Assembly (NCBI GenBank): GCA_009785505.1
Contig: WQWA01000002.1
Span: 62,001-126,000, forward strand
Length of the DNA stretch: 64,000 nucleotides
From: Bacteroidales bacterium
Lineage (GTDB): Bacteria > Bacteroidota > Bacteroidia > Bacteroidales > P3
Direction: 5' to 3'
Part shown: piece by piece, positions 8,259 through 19,900 of the stretch
How the letters are laid out: the number at the start of each line of letters is the position of its first letter
How positions within the stretch are numbered: position 1 is the stretch's first letter
The notes under the pieces: model-generated
Database searches by the model: none
What the model saw: only the letters and a program-made list of their open reading frames with translations
Told to the model about the DNA's origin: nothing
Position numbers and translations under genes: made by a program

Positions 8259-9788
8259 ATGATTCGCGTTAGATTTGCCCCAAGTCCTACCGGACCACTC
8301 CACATCGGCGGTGTTCGCACTGCCCTTTTCAACTATTTTTTTGCTAAAAAACATGGTGGAGATTTCGTACTTCGCATTGAAGATACTGACAGTTCTCGGT
8401 TTGTTCCGGGCTCAGAAGAATATATTATTGAATCGTTCAAATGGCTCGGCATAAAGTTTGATGAAGGTCCGCATGTGGGTGGAAACTACGGCCCTTATCG
8501 ACAATCGGAACGCAGGGATTTATACCGCAAATATGTGGATGAACTTTTATCAAAGGGTTTGGCATACTATGCTTTCGATACTCCGGAAGAACTGGATGCA
8601 ATGCGTGCCCGCTTGGAAGCCGAAAAGGCTCCGAGCTTGCAGTACGATTCGTCAACACGTTTAACGATGAGGAATTCGCTGACAATGCCTCGTGATGAAG
8701 TAAAATTTCGTTTGGACGGTGGCGAGCAATATGTAGTTCGAATAAAAATCGAACCGAACCAAACTATTGTTGTGAATGATTTGATTCGTGGCCAAGTTGC
8801 TGTAAATTCAAGCCTTTTGGACGATAAAGTGCTTTGGAAATCCGCCGATGGTTTGCCTACTTATCATTTGGCAAACGTTGTGGACGATCGAAAAATGAAA
8901 ATCACGCACGTTATTCGTGGTGAGGAATGGCTGCCTTCGGCTCCGCTGCACGTTCTGCTTTACCGCTATTTGGGGTGGGAAGATACCATGCCGAAGTTTT
9001 CACACTTGCCGCTTTTGTTAAAACCCGATGGAAATGGAAAGTTAAGCAAGCGCGACGGCGACAGACTTGGATTCCCTGTATTTCCATTGGAATGGACAGA
9101 TCCGAAGACCCTCGAAGTTTCGTCCGGATTCCGAGAAATGGGCTATTTCCAAGAAGCCGTAATCAATATTCTCGCACTTTTAGGTTGGAATGACGGAACC
9201 GAACAAGAAGTTTTCTCGACAAACGAATTAATTGAAAAATTTTCCCTTGAACGAGTAAGTAAACACGGCGCAAAATTTGACGTGCAAAAAAGTGTTTGGT
9301 TCAATCACCAGTATCTGACAAAAACAAGTACAGAACTGCTTACCGACTTGTTTATTCCGTTCATGCATGCCAATGCAACCGTACCCATTTTTGAACGAAA
9401 AACATTAGAAAAAATTGTTGACTTAGTCAAAGAGCGCGTCAATTTTGTACATGAAATTTGGGGTCAATCGCATTTCTTTTTTATCACTCCGACAACTTAT
9501 GACGAAGCTGTTGTGAAAAAGCGCTGGACATCTGAAACACCTGACATTCTTGCAAGATTCGCGGATTTATTGAAAAAAGAACCCGATTTTTCTTCGGAAA
9601 ATTTAGAAAAAGTCATAGCCGATTTTATTAAATCCGGCAACTACAACATGGGGCAAGTAATGAGTTGCTTACGACTTTGTTTGGTCGGCGCGGCAATGGG
9701 GCCGCATCTCAACGATATCATGGCGATTATCGGCAAAGAGGAAGCCATTCACAGAATACGAACAGCGACAACAACAATCAGTGGTTAA
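8259..9788 (+). CDS. gltX: Glutamyl-tRNA synthetase
   Basis: 509 residues, normal length for class I GluRS. The HIGH signature appears as HIGG (15-18, in [17 protein letters not shown]) and the KMSKS signature as KLSKRDG (261-267). RIEDTD (39-44) is the conserved glutamate/ATP-site segment. The C-terminal half is the alpha-helical anticodon-binding cage. It charges tRNA-Glu with glutamate in the cytoplasm. Its stop codon lies in an AT-rich inverted repeat (9782-9848) that may terminate transcription. No promoter box is evident in the short gap after the upstream repeat, so it may depend on the acetyltransferase promoter. Confidence 0.98.
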   Translation: MIRVRFAPSPTGPLHIGGVRTALFNYFFAKKHGGDFVLRIEDTDSSRFVPGSEEYIIESFKWLGIKFDEGPHVGGNYGPYRQSERRDLYRKYVDELLSKGLAYYAFDTPEELDAMRARLEAEKAPSLQYDSSTRLTMRNSLTMPRDEVKFRLDGGEQYVVRIKIEPNQTIVVNDLIRGQVAVNSSLLDDKVLWKSADGLPTYHLANVVDDRKMKITHVIRGEEWLPSAPLHVLLYRYLGWEDTMPKFSHLPLLLKPDGNGKLSKRDGDRLGFPVFPLEWTDPKTLEVSSGFREMGYFQEAVINILALLGWNDGTEQEVFSTNELIEKFSLERVSKHGAKFDVQKSVWFNHQYLTKTSTELLTDLFIPFMHANATVPIFERKTLEKIVDLVKERVNFVHEIWGQSHFFFITPTTYDEAVVKKRWTSETPDILARFADLLKKEPDFSSENLEKVIADFIKSGNYNMGQVMSCLRLCLVGAAMGPHLNDIMAIIGKEEAIHRIRTATTTISG

Positions 9789-9848
9789 TGATTAATGGTT
9801 AATGATTACGATTGGGCAAAGCCATTAATCACTAACCATTAACCATTA
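9782..9848. repeat. GGTTAATGATTAATGG direct/inverted repeat, possible terminator
   Basis: TTAATGGTTAATGATT and the reverse-oriented TTAATCACTAACCATTAACCATTA can fold into a long AT-rich hairpin. It includes the gltX stop codon and lies between gltX and the oppositely oriented tRNA-Arg, where transcription of both must end. Confidence 0.6.
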
Positions 9849-9853
9849 TTCAG

Positions 9854-9925
9854 CACCCCCGGGCGGATTCGAACCGCCATCGCCAGAACCGGAATCTGAA
9901 ATTCTATCCATTGAACTACGGGAGC
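9854..9925 (-). tRNA. tRNA-Arg (anticodon CCG)
   Basis: Read on the minus strand, the sequence starts GCTCCCG and ends CGGGGGT plus discriminator G. It has a D arm (GTTCAATGGATAGAAT), an anticodon stem TCAGA/TCTGG enclosing loop TTCCGGT with anticodon CCG, and a T arm GGCGGTTCGAATCCGCC. It decodes CGG. The acceptor stem contains two G-U wobble pairs. The 3' CCA is not encoded and must be added by CCA transferase. Confidence 0.93.
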
Positions 9926-9936
9926 AAAAGCGATTG

Positions 9937-9944
9937 CAAAGATA
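9937..9944 (-). promoter_or_regulatory. -7 promoter box for tRNA-Arg
   Basis: CAAAGATA on the plus strand reads TATCTTTG on the minus strand, 11 bases upstream of the tRNA 5' end. Confidence 0.65.
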
Positions 9945-9987
9945 CAAAAAAAAATGAACTTTTTTTGGTGTTTTCAGCTTTTTTTTG

Positions 9988-9995
9988 TATTTTTG
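9988..9995 (+). promoter_or_regulatory. -7 promoter box TATTTTTG
   Basis: Matches TAnnTTTG 22 bases before the glycosyltransferase ATG at 10018. It supports that start rather than an in-frame codon further upstream, which would lie inside the promoter. Confidence 0.55.
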
Positions 9996-10017
9996 CCAAA
10001 TCATACTAAAACCAACC

Positions 10018-10851
10018 ATGTTTTCGGTTCTCATATCAGTCTATCATAAAGAAAAACCTGCTTTTTTGGAAGCTTCGCTGTCAAGCATTTTTGAGCAAAC
10101 ACTCTTGCCAAACGAGATTGTAATTGTGAAAGATGGCAAATTATCCCCCGAGTTGGATGCTATTTTGGATCGCTGCCAAGCAAATTATCCCGACATTGTC
10201 AAAATTAACAGTCTGCCTGAAAATCTTGGTTTAGGGGTGAGTTTGGCATACGGACTCGAACGCTGTTCAAACGAATTAGTTGCCCGAATGGACACTGATG
10301 ATATTTGTTTGCCGTTTCGTTTCGAAGAACAATACAATATGCTGATGAATCACCCTGAATTGGATTTGGTCGGCTTCAACATTGCCGAATTTGAATATGA
10401 CCCGAACATTATTCATTCATATCGCAAACTTCCCGAAACATCCGAAGAAATCTATAAATTCGGGAAACGTCGTAGTCCGGTTAACCATGTTTCTGTAATG
10501 TTTCGCCGGTCAAAAGTTTTACAAGTAGGTAGTTACGGACGCTTAGGGGTCAATAAAGGTATGGAAGACTACTATTTGTGGATGCGTATGTTGAACGAAA
10601 ATATGCAGTTTTACAATATTCAAAAAGTGGGTGTGCTGTGTCGCATTGGAAATGACATGATCAGTCGCAGACATGGTTTTTTGTATTATCGCTTAGAATT
10701 GGGCTGCTTTGCAAAAGGTGTCAGAATGGGGTATATCTCGTGGTTTGATTTTTTTGCAGCAGCTGCTTTGCGAGGTGTTATACATACCGCACCAAAGCCT
10801 ATGACAAAATGGTTTTACAATCGTTTCTTAAGACAAAAACAAAATGGATAA
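10018..10851 (+). CDS. GT2-family glycosyltransferase
   Basis: 277 residues. The start MFSVLISVYHKEKP places the family's N-terminal beta strand at the beginning and fits the upstream TATTTTTG box; an in-frame start 33 bases earlier would overlap the promoter. The GT-A fold is shown by the nucleotide-binding region and the metal-binding DxD region RMDTDDICLPFRFEEQ. The end of the gene overlaps the next gene, a WecA/TagO-like transferase, by eight bases, so the pair probably works on the same lipid-linked glycan: one starts the lipid carrier and this one adds a sugar. Donor and acceptor sugars are unknown. Confidence 0.88.
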   Translation: MFSVLISVYHKEKPAFLEASLSSIFEQTLLPNEIVIVKDGKLSPELDAILDRCQANYPDIVKINSLPENLGLGVSLAYGLERCSNELVARMDTDDICLPFRFEEQYNMLMNHPELDLVGFNIAEFEYDPNIIHSYRKLPETSEEIYKFGKRRSPVNHVSVMFRRSKVLQVGSYGRLGVNKGMEDYYLWMRMLNENMQFYNIQKVGVLCRIGNDMISRRHGFLYYRLELGCFAKGVRMGYISWFDFFAAAALRGVIHTAPKPMTKWFYNRFLRQKQNG

Positions 10852-11935
10852 TTTCTCTTGGATAGCGCTTTTTTCGGTTCTTGGGGCAACTTTGACTTCA
10901 GGAATCATTGTCCTATGGACGATTCCTACGATCAACTACATTGCCAGAACGAAGGGACTTCTGAATGCTCCGGGTGAGCGCACTTCGCACCGGTACAAAA
11001 CTCCAAACCTCGCCGGAATTTCTATCTTTTTTGGAACGATTGTCAGTTGTTTGTTTTTCATCCACAGTGATCTTGACATTTTCAGAATTGTATACTTAGC
11101 TTCAATTATCATCTTTTTTGCCGGTCTTAAAGATGATATTCTTATTCTTACGCCTTGGAAAAAACTGCTTGCCCAATTCGTTGTTGCAACCTTAATTGTT
11201 ATGGCAGATGTACGCTTCACTCAGATTTTCGAACTTTTCGGCATAGATCAGTTTGGTGAAATAGTATCCTTTGTCATAACTATCGTATTCATTGTTGGAA
11301 TTATCAATGCCGTCAATCTCATCGATGGTATTGACGGGCTGGTGGCATCCGTCGGAACTTTGATATTAGGTTGTTTCGGACTCTTTTTTTTCATCAACGG
11401 AATTTACACTTGGGCTATTTATTGTGCCGGTATGATAGGAGCGTTAATAGCATTTTTTCAATACAATGTGTTCGGACTTCGAAACAAAACGTTTATGGGA
11501 GATTCGGGTTCTTTATTGCTCGGATTAAGCATCGCCGTTACAACAATTATATTTTGGGAAGCCAACGCCGACAAAAGTCTTCCGCTGACTTTCGTTGGTG
11601 CACCTGCCATCACTTTGGCAATTATTATCGTTCCGGTATTTGATATGGCACGTGTGTTTGCTTATCGTATCATACGCGGCTTGTCGCCATTCTCGGCAGA
11701 TCGAAACCACATCCACCATCGAATTGTCGATATGGGTTTTACACACCTTCAGACATCGCTGATCATTTTAGGACTCAATATGCTGGCGATTGCTGTTGCC
11801 CTCCTTCTGGACTTATTTCTGGGTCCGCTTTGGATAATAGCAGCTATATCTGCATTGACCTTCCTTTTTGTGCTTGCGATGAATAAAGTTTACAAGAAGA
11901 AAAAAAAGATGATGGGGGGGGGAGTAAATAGCTGA
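10844..11935 (+). CDS. WecA/TagO-like undecaprenyl-phosphate sugar-1-phosphate transferase
   Basis: 363 residues, about ten transmembrane segments. Recognisable motifs of the MraY/WecA family: APGERTSHRYKTP near the N-terminus, GLKDDI (Mg site), NAVNLIDGIDGLVA, GDSGSLLLG and the WecA-type histidine motif DRNHIHHR. It should transfer a sugar-1-phosphate, probably GlcNAc-1-P, to undecaprenyl phosphate to start O-antigen or another surface glycan. The HIHH motif favours WecA/TagO over MraY. A run of nine G bases (11914-11922) lies six codons before the stop and encodes the MGGG of the tail; slippage there would change only the extreme C-terminus. Confidence 0.92.
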   Translation: MDNFSWIALFSVLGATLTSGIIVLWTIPTINYIARTKGLLNAPGERTSHRYKTPNLAGISIFFGTIVSCLFFIHSDLDIFRIVYLASIIIFFAGLKDDILILTPWKKLLAQFVVATLIVMADVRFTQIFELFGIDQFGEIVSFVITIVFIVGIINAVNLIDGIDGLVASVGTLILGCFGLFFFINGIYTWAIYCAGMIGALIAFFQYNVFGLRNKTFMGDSGSLLLGLSIAVTTIIFWEANADKSLPLTFVGAPAITLAIIIVPVFDMARVFAYRIIRGLSPFSADRNHIHHRIVDMGFTHLQTSLIILGLNMLAIAVALLLDLFLGPLWIIAAISALTFLFVLAMNKVYKKKKKMMGGGVNS

Positions 11936-11945
11936 TTGTAAATAA

Positions 11946-13715
11946 CTATGACTGAATGTCTTTTACATTGAGTTGAATCGTGACTCTTCCGTTCCACTCG
12001 TTTTCTTCGAGTTGATAAGCCACGCTGAAAGGGTTTCCGCTTTTAACCAAAACTTCTTGATCAGCTTGTTGAAACGCAATTCCATCTACAGGAAAACTTG
12101 GTTTGTTTTGTTGGACTAATGAAAGTTTGAGATGTTTTTGTCCTACTATTTTTGACGATCCGGTGTCCACAACACTGCGTGTTTCAAATATCGGATTGGG
12201 GTTGTTTGTGCCGAACGGAGCAAATTTTTTAAGTTTTTCAAAAAACGCTCGATTGATATCACCAAAATCAAGTTCTGCATCAATTTCCACTCTCGGAATA
12301 AGCATACTTTCAGACATCTGCGTAGCAGCTATTTGCTCAAATTTTTCAGCAAACGCTTGAAAATTATCTTCTTTAATGGACAATCCCGCAGCATATTTAT
12401 GACCGCCCCAATGTTCGATTAAGTCGCTGCACGCCTCTATTACCGAATAAATATCAAAATCTTTAATCGATCGTGCAGAACCTGTAATCAATTCGCCGGA
12501 TTTGGTAAAAACAATCGTCGGGCGGTAATAAAATTCCGTCAAACGCGACGCCACAATGCCTATCACACCTTTATGCCACGAAGGATCATAAACCACCGTA
12601 GTTTTTGCTGATTCGGAAATTCGCCCTGAGTCGAAATGTGCTAAGGCTTCTTCGGTTGCTTTAGCATCGAGAAGTTTGCGTTCTTTGTTGTACTCATCAA
12701 TTTCCTTGGCAAAAATTTCGGAGCGCTCAAACGTATCGCTGAGCAAAAGCCTAACCGCGTTTTTTCCACTCTCCATACGACCGGCGGCATTGATGCGCGG
12801 ACCAATCAGAAAGACCAAATCAGAAATGGTCAACTCTCTGTTGAAGTATAAATCAGGATTGCCTTTACCGCTTTTTACTACGTTCGAATATTTCAAGATC
12901 GACTCAAATGCAGGACGCGGTTTGCTGTTGATTTGTTTCAAACCATAATGTGCCAGAATACGATTTTCGTCTGTAATCGGCACCACATCCGAGGCAATGC
13001 TGACCACAACCATATCCAAGTATTCGTAGATTTGTTCTTCCGGAATACCGTATGTTTGAGAATAGGCTTGAATAATTTTGAAACTAATGCCGCAACCCGA
13101 AAGATGTTTGTAAGGATACGGGCAATCCGGACGCTTCGGATCCAAAACCGCATATCCCGCAGGAATAACATCTCCCGAACGATGATGATCGCCCACAATT
13201 ACATCAATCCCTAAGCTGTTGGCAAGGTCGATTTCCTTGTTGGCTTTAATACCGCAATCCAATGTGATTATTAGTGTAAAATTATGCTTCTTTGCATATT
13301 CAACTGTGGTTTCGTTTAGTCCATAGCCGTCGCTGTAACGATCCGGAATGCGGTACTCAATTTGACGTATGCTCGAATCACTTGTTATGTCTACACCCGG
13401 TTGTTTCGACAAAAAAGAATACATCACGGCAACTGCAGTTGTTCCATCAACATCATAATCTCCGAAAACCAAAATACGCTCCTTGTTCTGCAAAGCCCTG
13501 TGGATACGCTCTACAGCCTTATCCATATCTTTCATCAAAAACGGGTCGTGAAGTTGCGAAAGCTTGGGGTTGAAGAACAAATCAGCCTCTTCAACGGACA
13601 TAACACCCCTTTGAACCAAAAGATTAGCCAAAGTGTGGTCTATCTTTAGTTCATTCGCTAACCTGTCAACAATTTCACTATTAACCTGTTCCCGCCTTAC
13701 CCATTGCTTTTTCAT
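11946..13715 (-). CDS. recJ: Single-stranded-DNA-specific exonuclease RecJ
   Basis: 589 residues, the usual length. The DHH phosphoesterase core has VFGDYDVDGTTA (D86-D90 region) and GDHHRSGD. GPRINAAGRM and the DHHA1-type GGHKYAAGL motif follow, and the C-terminal OB-like domain completes the protein. It digests single-stranded DNA 5' to 3' during recombination and mismatch or base-excision repair. It is convergent with the WecA-like gene (10 bases between stops). A TATCTTTG box lies 25 bases upstream of its ATG on the minus strand. Confidence 0.97.
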   Translation of the reverse strand: MKKQWVRREQVNSEIVDRLANELKIDHTLANLLVQRGVMSVEEADLFFNPKLSQLHDPFLMKDMDKAVERIHRALQNKERILVFGDYDVDGTTAVAVMYSFLSKQPGVDITSDSSIRQIEYRIPDRYSDGYGLNETTVEYAKKHNFTLIITLDCGIKANKEIDLANSLGIDVIVGDHHRSGDVIPAGYAVLDPKRPDCPYPYKHLSGCGISFKIIQAYSQTYGIPEEQIYEYLDMVVVSIASDVVPITDENRILAHYGLKQINSKPRPAFESILKYSNVVKSGKGNPDLYFNRELTISDLVFLIGPRINAAGRMESGKNAVRLLLSDTFERSEIFAKEIDEYNKERKLLDAKATEEALAHFDSGRISESAKTTVVYDPSWHKGVIGIVASRLTEFYYRPTIVFTKSGELITGSARSIKDFDIYSVIEACSDLIEHWGGHKYAAGLSIKEDNFQAFAEKFEQIAATQMSESMLIPRVEIDAELDFGDINRAFFEKLKKFAPFGTNNPNPIFETRSVVDTGSSKIVGQKHLKLSLVQQNKPSFPVDGIAFQQADQEVLVKSGNPFSVAYQLEENEWNGRVTIQLNVKDIQS

Positions 13716-13739
13716 TTAATTTTTCCTTGTTTCAGACCA

Positions 13740-13747
13740 CAAAGATA
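13740..13747 (-). promoter_or_regulatory. -7 promoter box for recJ
   Basis: Minus-strand TATCTTTG, 24 bases upstream of the recJ start codon. Confidence 0.65.
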
Positions 13748-13860
13748 CGGAAAAAAATCAAAACGCCAAACATTTTGTTATTTTTATCTTTTTAAAACTT
13801 TTTTAAAATTTTGTTTATGTGTGTTTTATGGTGAATTTTTGCTAAAAATCACCATAAAAG

Positions 13861-13891
13861 TTGGTAAATACAAAAATTATTCGTATCTTTG
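13861..13891 (+). promoter_or_regulatory. Promoter of giant surface protein 1
   Basis: TTG at 13861-13863 and TATCTTTG at 13884-13891 are separated by 20 bases, fitting the Bacteroidetes -33/-7 consensus. It gives a leader of about 95 bases, longer than for most genes in the window. Confidence 0.65.
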
Positions 13892-13992
13892 TGCCATTTT
13901 GTAGCAATCTTTTTGAAATACATAACAAATATATAACGATAACTTAATTTTCAAAACATAGAAAAACGAATACAATATAAAAAAAAACAAAC

Positions 13993-16900
13993 ATGAAAAA
14001 ACAATTACAACAAAATTGTAAGAGCTGGCCAAGCTTTGCTCTTATGTTCATGATGTTCGTGATGTTTTTGGCGCCCCAAACGGTGCTGAATGCGCAGACG
14101 AATGTTACTATCACCTTGGGCGAGAACTCCAGAGTGGTGATTATGGGCGATTCCGTAACCTTTAATGTTGGATTAGTCGCCGACGCTACCATTAACACAG
14201 GTGTATTACAGGTAGAAGTGCCCGCAGGCTTTGCGTTGTTGGAAACAACTCCCGGCTTTATTGCAGGCAGTTTGAGTCCCGACGGACGTACAGGGCGCGT
14301 AGCTCGACCGCTGAACAACCTCGTACCTGTAACTCACTCTGTGTTTGTGAGGGGACTTTGCGATGCGGCAACAGCTGAGCCCATCGTGGCAAATCGTGTG
14401 GTAAGGTTCAGCTATTTTCCGAATGATGTAGAGGCAGCACCTCTTGCAGAAGCTCAAACGGCTCCCATTCAGAATTTCTCTAATCCGCTTCTTCTCACGA
14501 CCTTTACCGCCGGTTCTCAAACGGTCACTACGAACGTGGAGACCATCGGAAATAGAATTATTCAAATACAGCAAACTTTAGATGGTGCGCATGTGAACGC
14601 TATTCAAGTAACAGCTGCTGTGAGCAATTCTGCTATCTTTACGATTCACCGAATTGAAGGAAGTCGTAACGCAGGCGGTCCATGGGTTCCGCTTCCCAAC
14701 GTAGTTATAACTGACATTGCAGGTGGCTTCCAATACATTGTTACGCGCGAAAACGCTTTTTCTGTGATTGGCGGCTATGCCGGCAACAACTTAGGCTGGG
14801 GTGAATCTTTATTTTTACGCGAAGTTGTTACCATATCGCAATACAGTAATACAGTTAATATAGACTATACGTTTGCTATAGGAGACGGAGTTAATTTCTG
14901 TGCTATTCAAACTTTAGCCAATGGTAGGCTGACATATGTGTCAACGCCACCTCTTCCCGGCCCTACTACTACTCCTGTTTTTACCAATATAAGCAGAACA
15001 AATCCTACTAGTCCGACCAATCATGGCGTGTTCGTTCGCGAAATACAGAACAATTCACATCAAACCGGAACTATTCCTGCCAATGCCGACACTGCAAGAC
15101 TTTTGGGTATACGTACGCGGGAAGCAATAAGCATCGGCTCCGCTGCCGCAGCAAGAAGTCTTACGGTTACAAGTGCCGCAGTAGGTAACGCTACTTATAT
15201 GAGATATATAGGAGGAAATAGAGGAGCATTCCTTATAAATCCTAACGGAACAGCAGCCGGACCTGTTGTCGCCGGTGTTGTCGATACTATTTGGATTCCG
15301 ATGACAAATGTCTCTACCGTAGCAGGCAACGAAATTTGGGAGGTTGATTTTCGTCAATTAACCAATCCCGCTTTGGCGGCATACTACGAAGCAGCCGGTT
15401 TGCGAGATTACTACGGTGTCGGTAGGTGGGCAGATGTTCTCCGAGGCGGAAGAGTACGCTACGGCATCATTTGGAATGTTAATTTCGACCGTCTGACTGA
15501 TCCTGGTCATCCTGCTCATGTTGCTTGTGGTCCTGCTACCGGCCCTACAAGTCCGGCAGCATTGATGCCCGATGCTTCGGAAAGTTCAAGGTTGTTCTTC
15601 ACTAATTTCCATGGAACCTCAATAGATCATCAAGGCACAGCAGCGCGCGTTGCTCCTACTACCAACAGTGCAACCACTTTTAGACAGACAGGAACATGGG
15701 GTTATAACGCCATTACAAATCCTCGTATTCTTCCACTTAACTTTGGCCCCACCACCCCGGGCACTTTGACTTTCAATGTTACAGCCACGACAACAACAGG
15801 TGCCAGTTTTCTTTCCGCTGCGGCATCAATAGGTGCTACGGGCACAAGCGATTTGTGGGTAACCATTACACTGCCTGCGGACATGCATTTCAACAGTACT
15901 GCTACACCTGCTTTGGTGGTAGCTGGTGCCACTGTGCCATTAGCCAGCATTGAGATAGTAAATCCTCGAACAGTAAGATTCAGGCGTACTACTCCTGCTG
16001 CTTATACAGTTTCAATTGCAGTGGTAGCAAATGGAACTATTATTCCCGAAAACCAAAGACGAGTTGAAGTATCTCATGAACTCGATTACGGAAGAACAGG
16101 AGCAGTGATGCCTCGCTTTGGCTGTCTTACGAGTCCGGAGATCGAATATGTTGTGCTTACAGCGCCTTGCACCAGATTCACTTGGGTTGGTATGTTAGAA
16201 GAAGGACGTGGTTTCTACGTGGAGCGCACAAGCTTTGGTTATACCGATATAACCAGAACCACAAGAGTAACCGATGTAGAAGACGCCAGATCTCGAGGAT
16301 TCAACTTGAGAGCTTTAGATGCTCATGATAATTTCACCTTGCGGGCGCATATAAGAGCTGTTAATAATACGAGCATCACGCCAACCGAGGAGTTAAGGCT
16401 GGCTGTTACATGGAGGGCAGACCAAAACTTTTTTGGAGCAGAACCGGGCAGACCACAAGGTGCTTCTCTGTATATCAACGATTCGCCAACGGGTATCGAT
16501 ATTGCTCCTGCCAGCGTGAGTTGGACAACCACCGGTGTAAGTGTAAATATCGCACCTTATTTGAGAAATAATGGGCACATCAATTTGCAGGCAAACGATT
16601 CAATAAGATTAGAAGTATATGGACGAACAAATGCAACCGCTTCGAGAGTGCATGTGACAGATCCGGTACTGAGATTAATGTTATATGAAGGGAGTATACC
16701 ATCTTGCGGTCCGAGACTGGAGCAATTTTACGTTTACAACTCTACATTCAATGCTAATAATGCGTCCGGCACTACCGGATTCGTCCATAACGTTGCCCAC
16801 AATAGTGTGGTGGTTATAGACAGAACAACAAGTTCCGGTACAGGTACTTTACCAATACTGAATTATAGACCTTTACTGACAGGCGGCGAGTATCGTCCAA

Positions 16901-19900
16901 ATGTTACCGACTGGTCGGAGATTGTGGCAACCTTCCCTCTTCTTTTAGAAATCAACAGTGTACGAGTTGAACTTACCGGTGCTGCCGGTGTGATAGGCAA
17001 CCAAACTGCAAGGACACTTACTGCCACAGAGTGGTCAGTTGAATATTCAAACGGAAACACCATTCTGCGAATATATACCCCTCCCGGAGATATAATGGCA
17101 GAGCTTAGAGGACACGGCTACCGTATCCTTGCCAATGCAAGAGTTATCAATTACGCTAGTCCCGGCACTACTGTAGCACATACTTCTACTGTTGGTATTA
17201 GCAGGACAATAGATGCCTCTTACACCACGGGACACACAACTGAAAATCCAACAACTGTAACTTTAGCTTCTGCTAATTTTGTGACAAACCATACGCCATA
17301 CAACGTTCGTATTTTGTCCCCTACTCCGCATGTTGTTCCACTTGGTACAAGAGCAGAGTGGACAATTCGTGTTCACTTGCAGAATAATTGGACATACATT
17401 CCCCACTCGTGGATATCCGTACAGGTTCCTCCCGGTGTAACGCCGGTAGAGCTTCGTCGTGCTTCCACCAATTTGCCTGTTGCTGCTTCATTTGAGCAAT
17501 ATGCCCCAAATAGATACTGGATCCAAATAGGCAATGTAAACGTTTCGGCCGGTGCAAATGGTTTTGAAGATTTTATTCTTTCTTGCTCTTTTGCAAACTG
17601 CGATGACACTCAGCATCTTACGGTTAGGTATGGCATGAGTAGAGTTGCTTTCCCGCTTGATCCTATACGGGGTTTTTACCAGTTTGATAGCGTGGAACGT
17701 ATTCCGTTAGGAATACAGACTATCCCTATAAGTTTTACTCCTCCTGATCTACCTATTCATTTTGCAGGTTTTGTTAATCATGAACCGAATCAGGCAGGCA
17801 ACACCAATACCTTTTGCGAGCCGGTGACATTTCAGGCTAGATTCAGCAACGCTTTAGCAACCGAGGTTAGTGATTTGGAAGTTCGTGTAGACCTTGACGA
17901 TTTTGAATTGCAAGGCTTCCGTTTCCATGGCACTTTTGTTCCTCAAGTTAGGTTTGGCAGCGGCCCATGGGTTGATGCTGCAAGTGCTTCTGTAAACAAC
18001 AGAGTTTTGAGCATTAGGCTTGACGACAGCCGCAGTTTGACCGGCTTTGGTACTGCCAATGCTGTTGCTGAGGTTCGCTTTCAGCTGTTTATGACCTGCG
18101 GGATACAAAACGGCCTGCAGATTCCTGTGACGCTCTTGGGCAACAGCCCTTGCGGTGAAACTCATATAGAGAGGGTTGTTACCACTTATCAGCTTCGTAT
18201 CTTCGGCCTTCAGCCTCCTCCCGTGTATTGGATTCAAAACTTATCGCTAACTATCGACCCGATGACGGGTGGTGATGGTGCAAGCGGTCTTATGAATTTA
18301 AGAGGTACATTTGTACAGGCAGGAGCTGCCGCAGATAACGTTTACGCTATCATAGACCTTCTACCCAATACGGAGTTAGAAGAGGTAATAATGCCGAGTC
18401 TTAACTTTACTCAAAACGGCAGACGTTTGACAGCTTCGCTTCCTAATACTACGGCTATTGGTTCGGTATTTGAATTCAATTTACGCTTACGTCCTGTCAA
18501 TATTGCGGATTGGACTACGGATACTTCGTATGTTTTTATTCGTACAGGGCTGAGCAACTGGTTGGAGTGCGAGGGTATGCTGTGCCAGATTTTAGAAATT
18601 GGTGTAGAAGACTCTGTGGCTGTTTCTATGATTAAATTAGAGGTTCGTCTCTCAGAGGAGATATCGGCTCGTAGCCGTTTTGGTTCTGAGACTACCGAAC
18701 GCGTGGAGATTGAGGGATGGTTAGTGAATCATGGAGATGATGATGCCGGACGTTTGACGATGGAACTGGTGTTTTTCAACGGTGTTTATTACGAACCTAT
18801 CCAAGGTGTGGTTAGCGGATTGTCAGTTGCTGGAGTTCCGGGCAATGACAGTATTCGTTTCACCATTGTTGCCAATGTTCCTTATTTCCAGGATGTTTGT
18901 AATATGGTTGTTCTTTTGCGCAAAGACAATATGGTTGTGGGTTCTTTCAATGCATACCTTGCAGAATCTTCGAGGACTTTTGTTGGAAATCCTGTTTACC
19001 AAATCACGCTTCAACCGGAGCCTATTTGCCAGATGGCAGTGGGTGTACCGATAGGAGATATGCCTATCCGCGGCTACAGCTACGTTTGGCATCCTGCTGA
19101 TTTCTTAGACAGAGACAATAGAACTCAGGCACTCTTTAGCCATAATTTCAGAGATTTTCCATTTTTTAGCGATACGACGTTGATTTTTGAGAAGACCATT
19201 ATTCGTCCTACCGGATGTCAGTCTATGGATTTTGTATTTGTTCAGTTGTTAGCTATGGCCTCTGTTCAAGAATTGGAAGACACCACGCTTTGCAGTGGCT
19301 CTCCTTTCCGTTTTGAGTTTTACGATCCAAACAATACAAGCAGTAATCCTACAACTTTTGTTTGGACGATAGATAATGGCCCAAGCGTGGGTCTTCCTTT
19401 GATGGGAACACAACCGGTTATAGACGTGGCTAGTGTCCGCAACTTTACCACACAGCCTATTGTGGTTAATGTTCAAGTTACGCCTCGCAGAAATGGCTGT
19501 GATGGTGTTACCGAGAGTTTCCTTATCACGGTTAATCCGATTCCGGCGTTGAGTTCGCCGCTTTATATGCCGTCTGTGTGTAGCGGAGAGCCGATTAATT
19601 ATACGGCTCGCAGCCTCACAGGAGGAGCAACGTTTAGATGGGAGCGCATGGCTAATGCCGATATCACGCCTGCTCCGGGTCCGGAGGTAACGGGTAATGT
19701 TATCAGCGAAACGTTGACCAATACCTCTGAACTTCCTGTAACAGTTAGATACAGAATTACCACGTCGTTAGGCACTTGTGAAAGCGTAGAATATGTGGAA
19801 GTGATCGTCAGTCCTATTCCGGTTTTGAGCAGTTCGCTGATTCTTCCGGATATTTGCAGCGGTGACTTGTTTAACTACATGATAGAAAGCAACACGCCGG

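Noticed and set aside
9985..10017. Upstream in-frame start for the GT2 glycosyltransferase
   Set aside because: It would overlap the TATTTTTG promoter box; the ATG at 10018 gives the normal family N-terminus.
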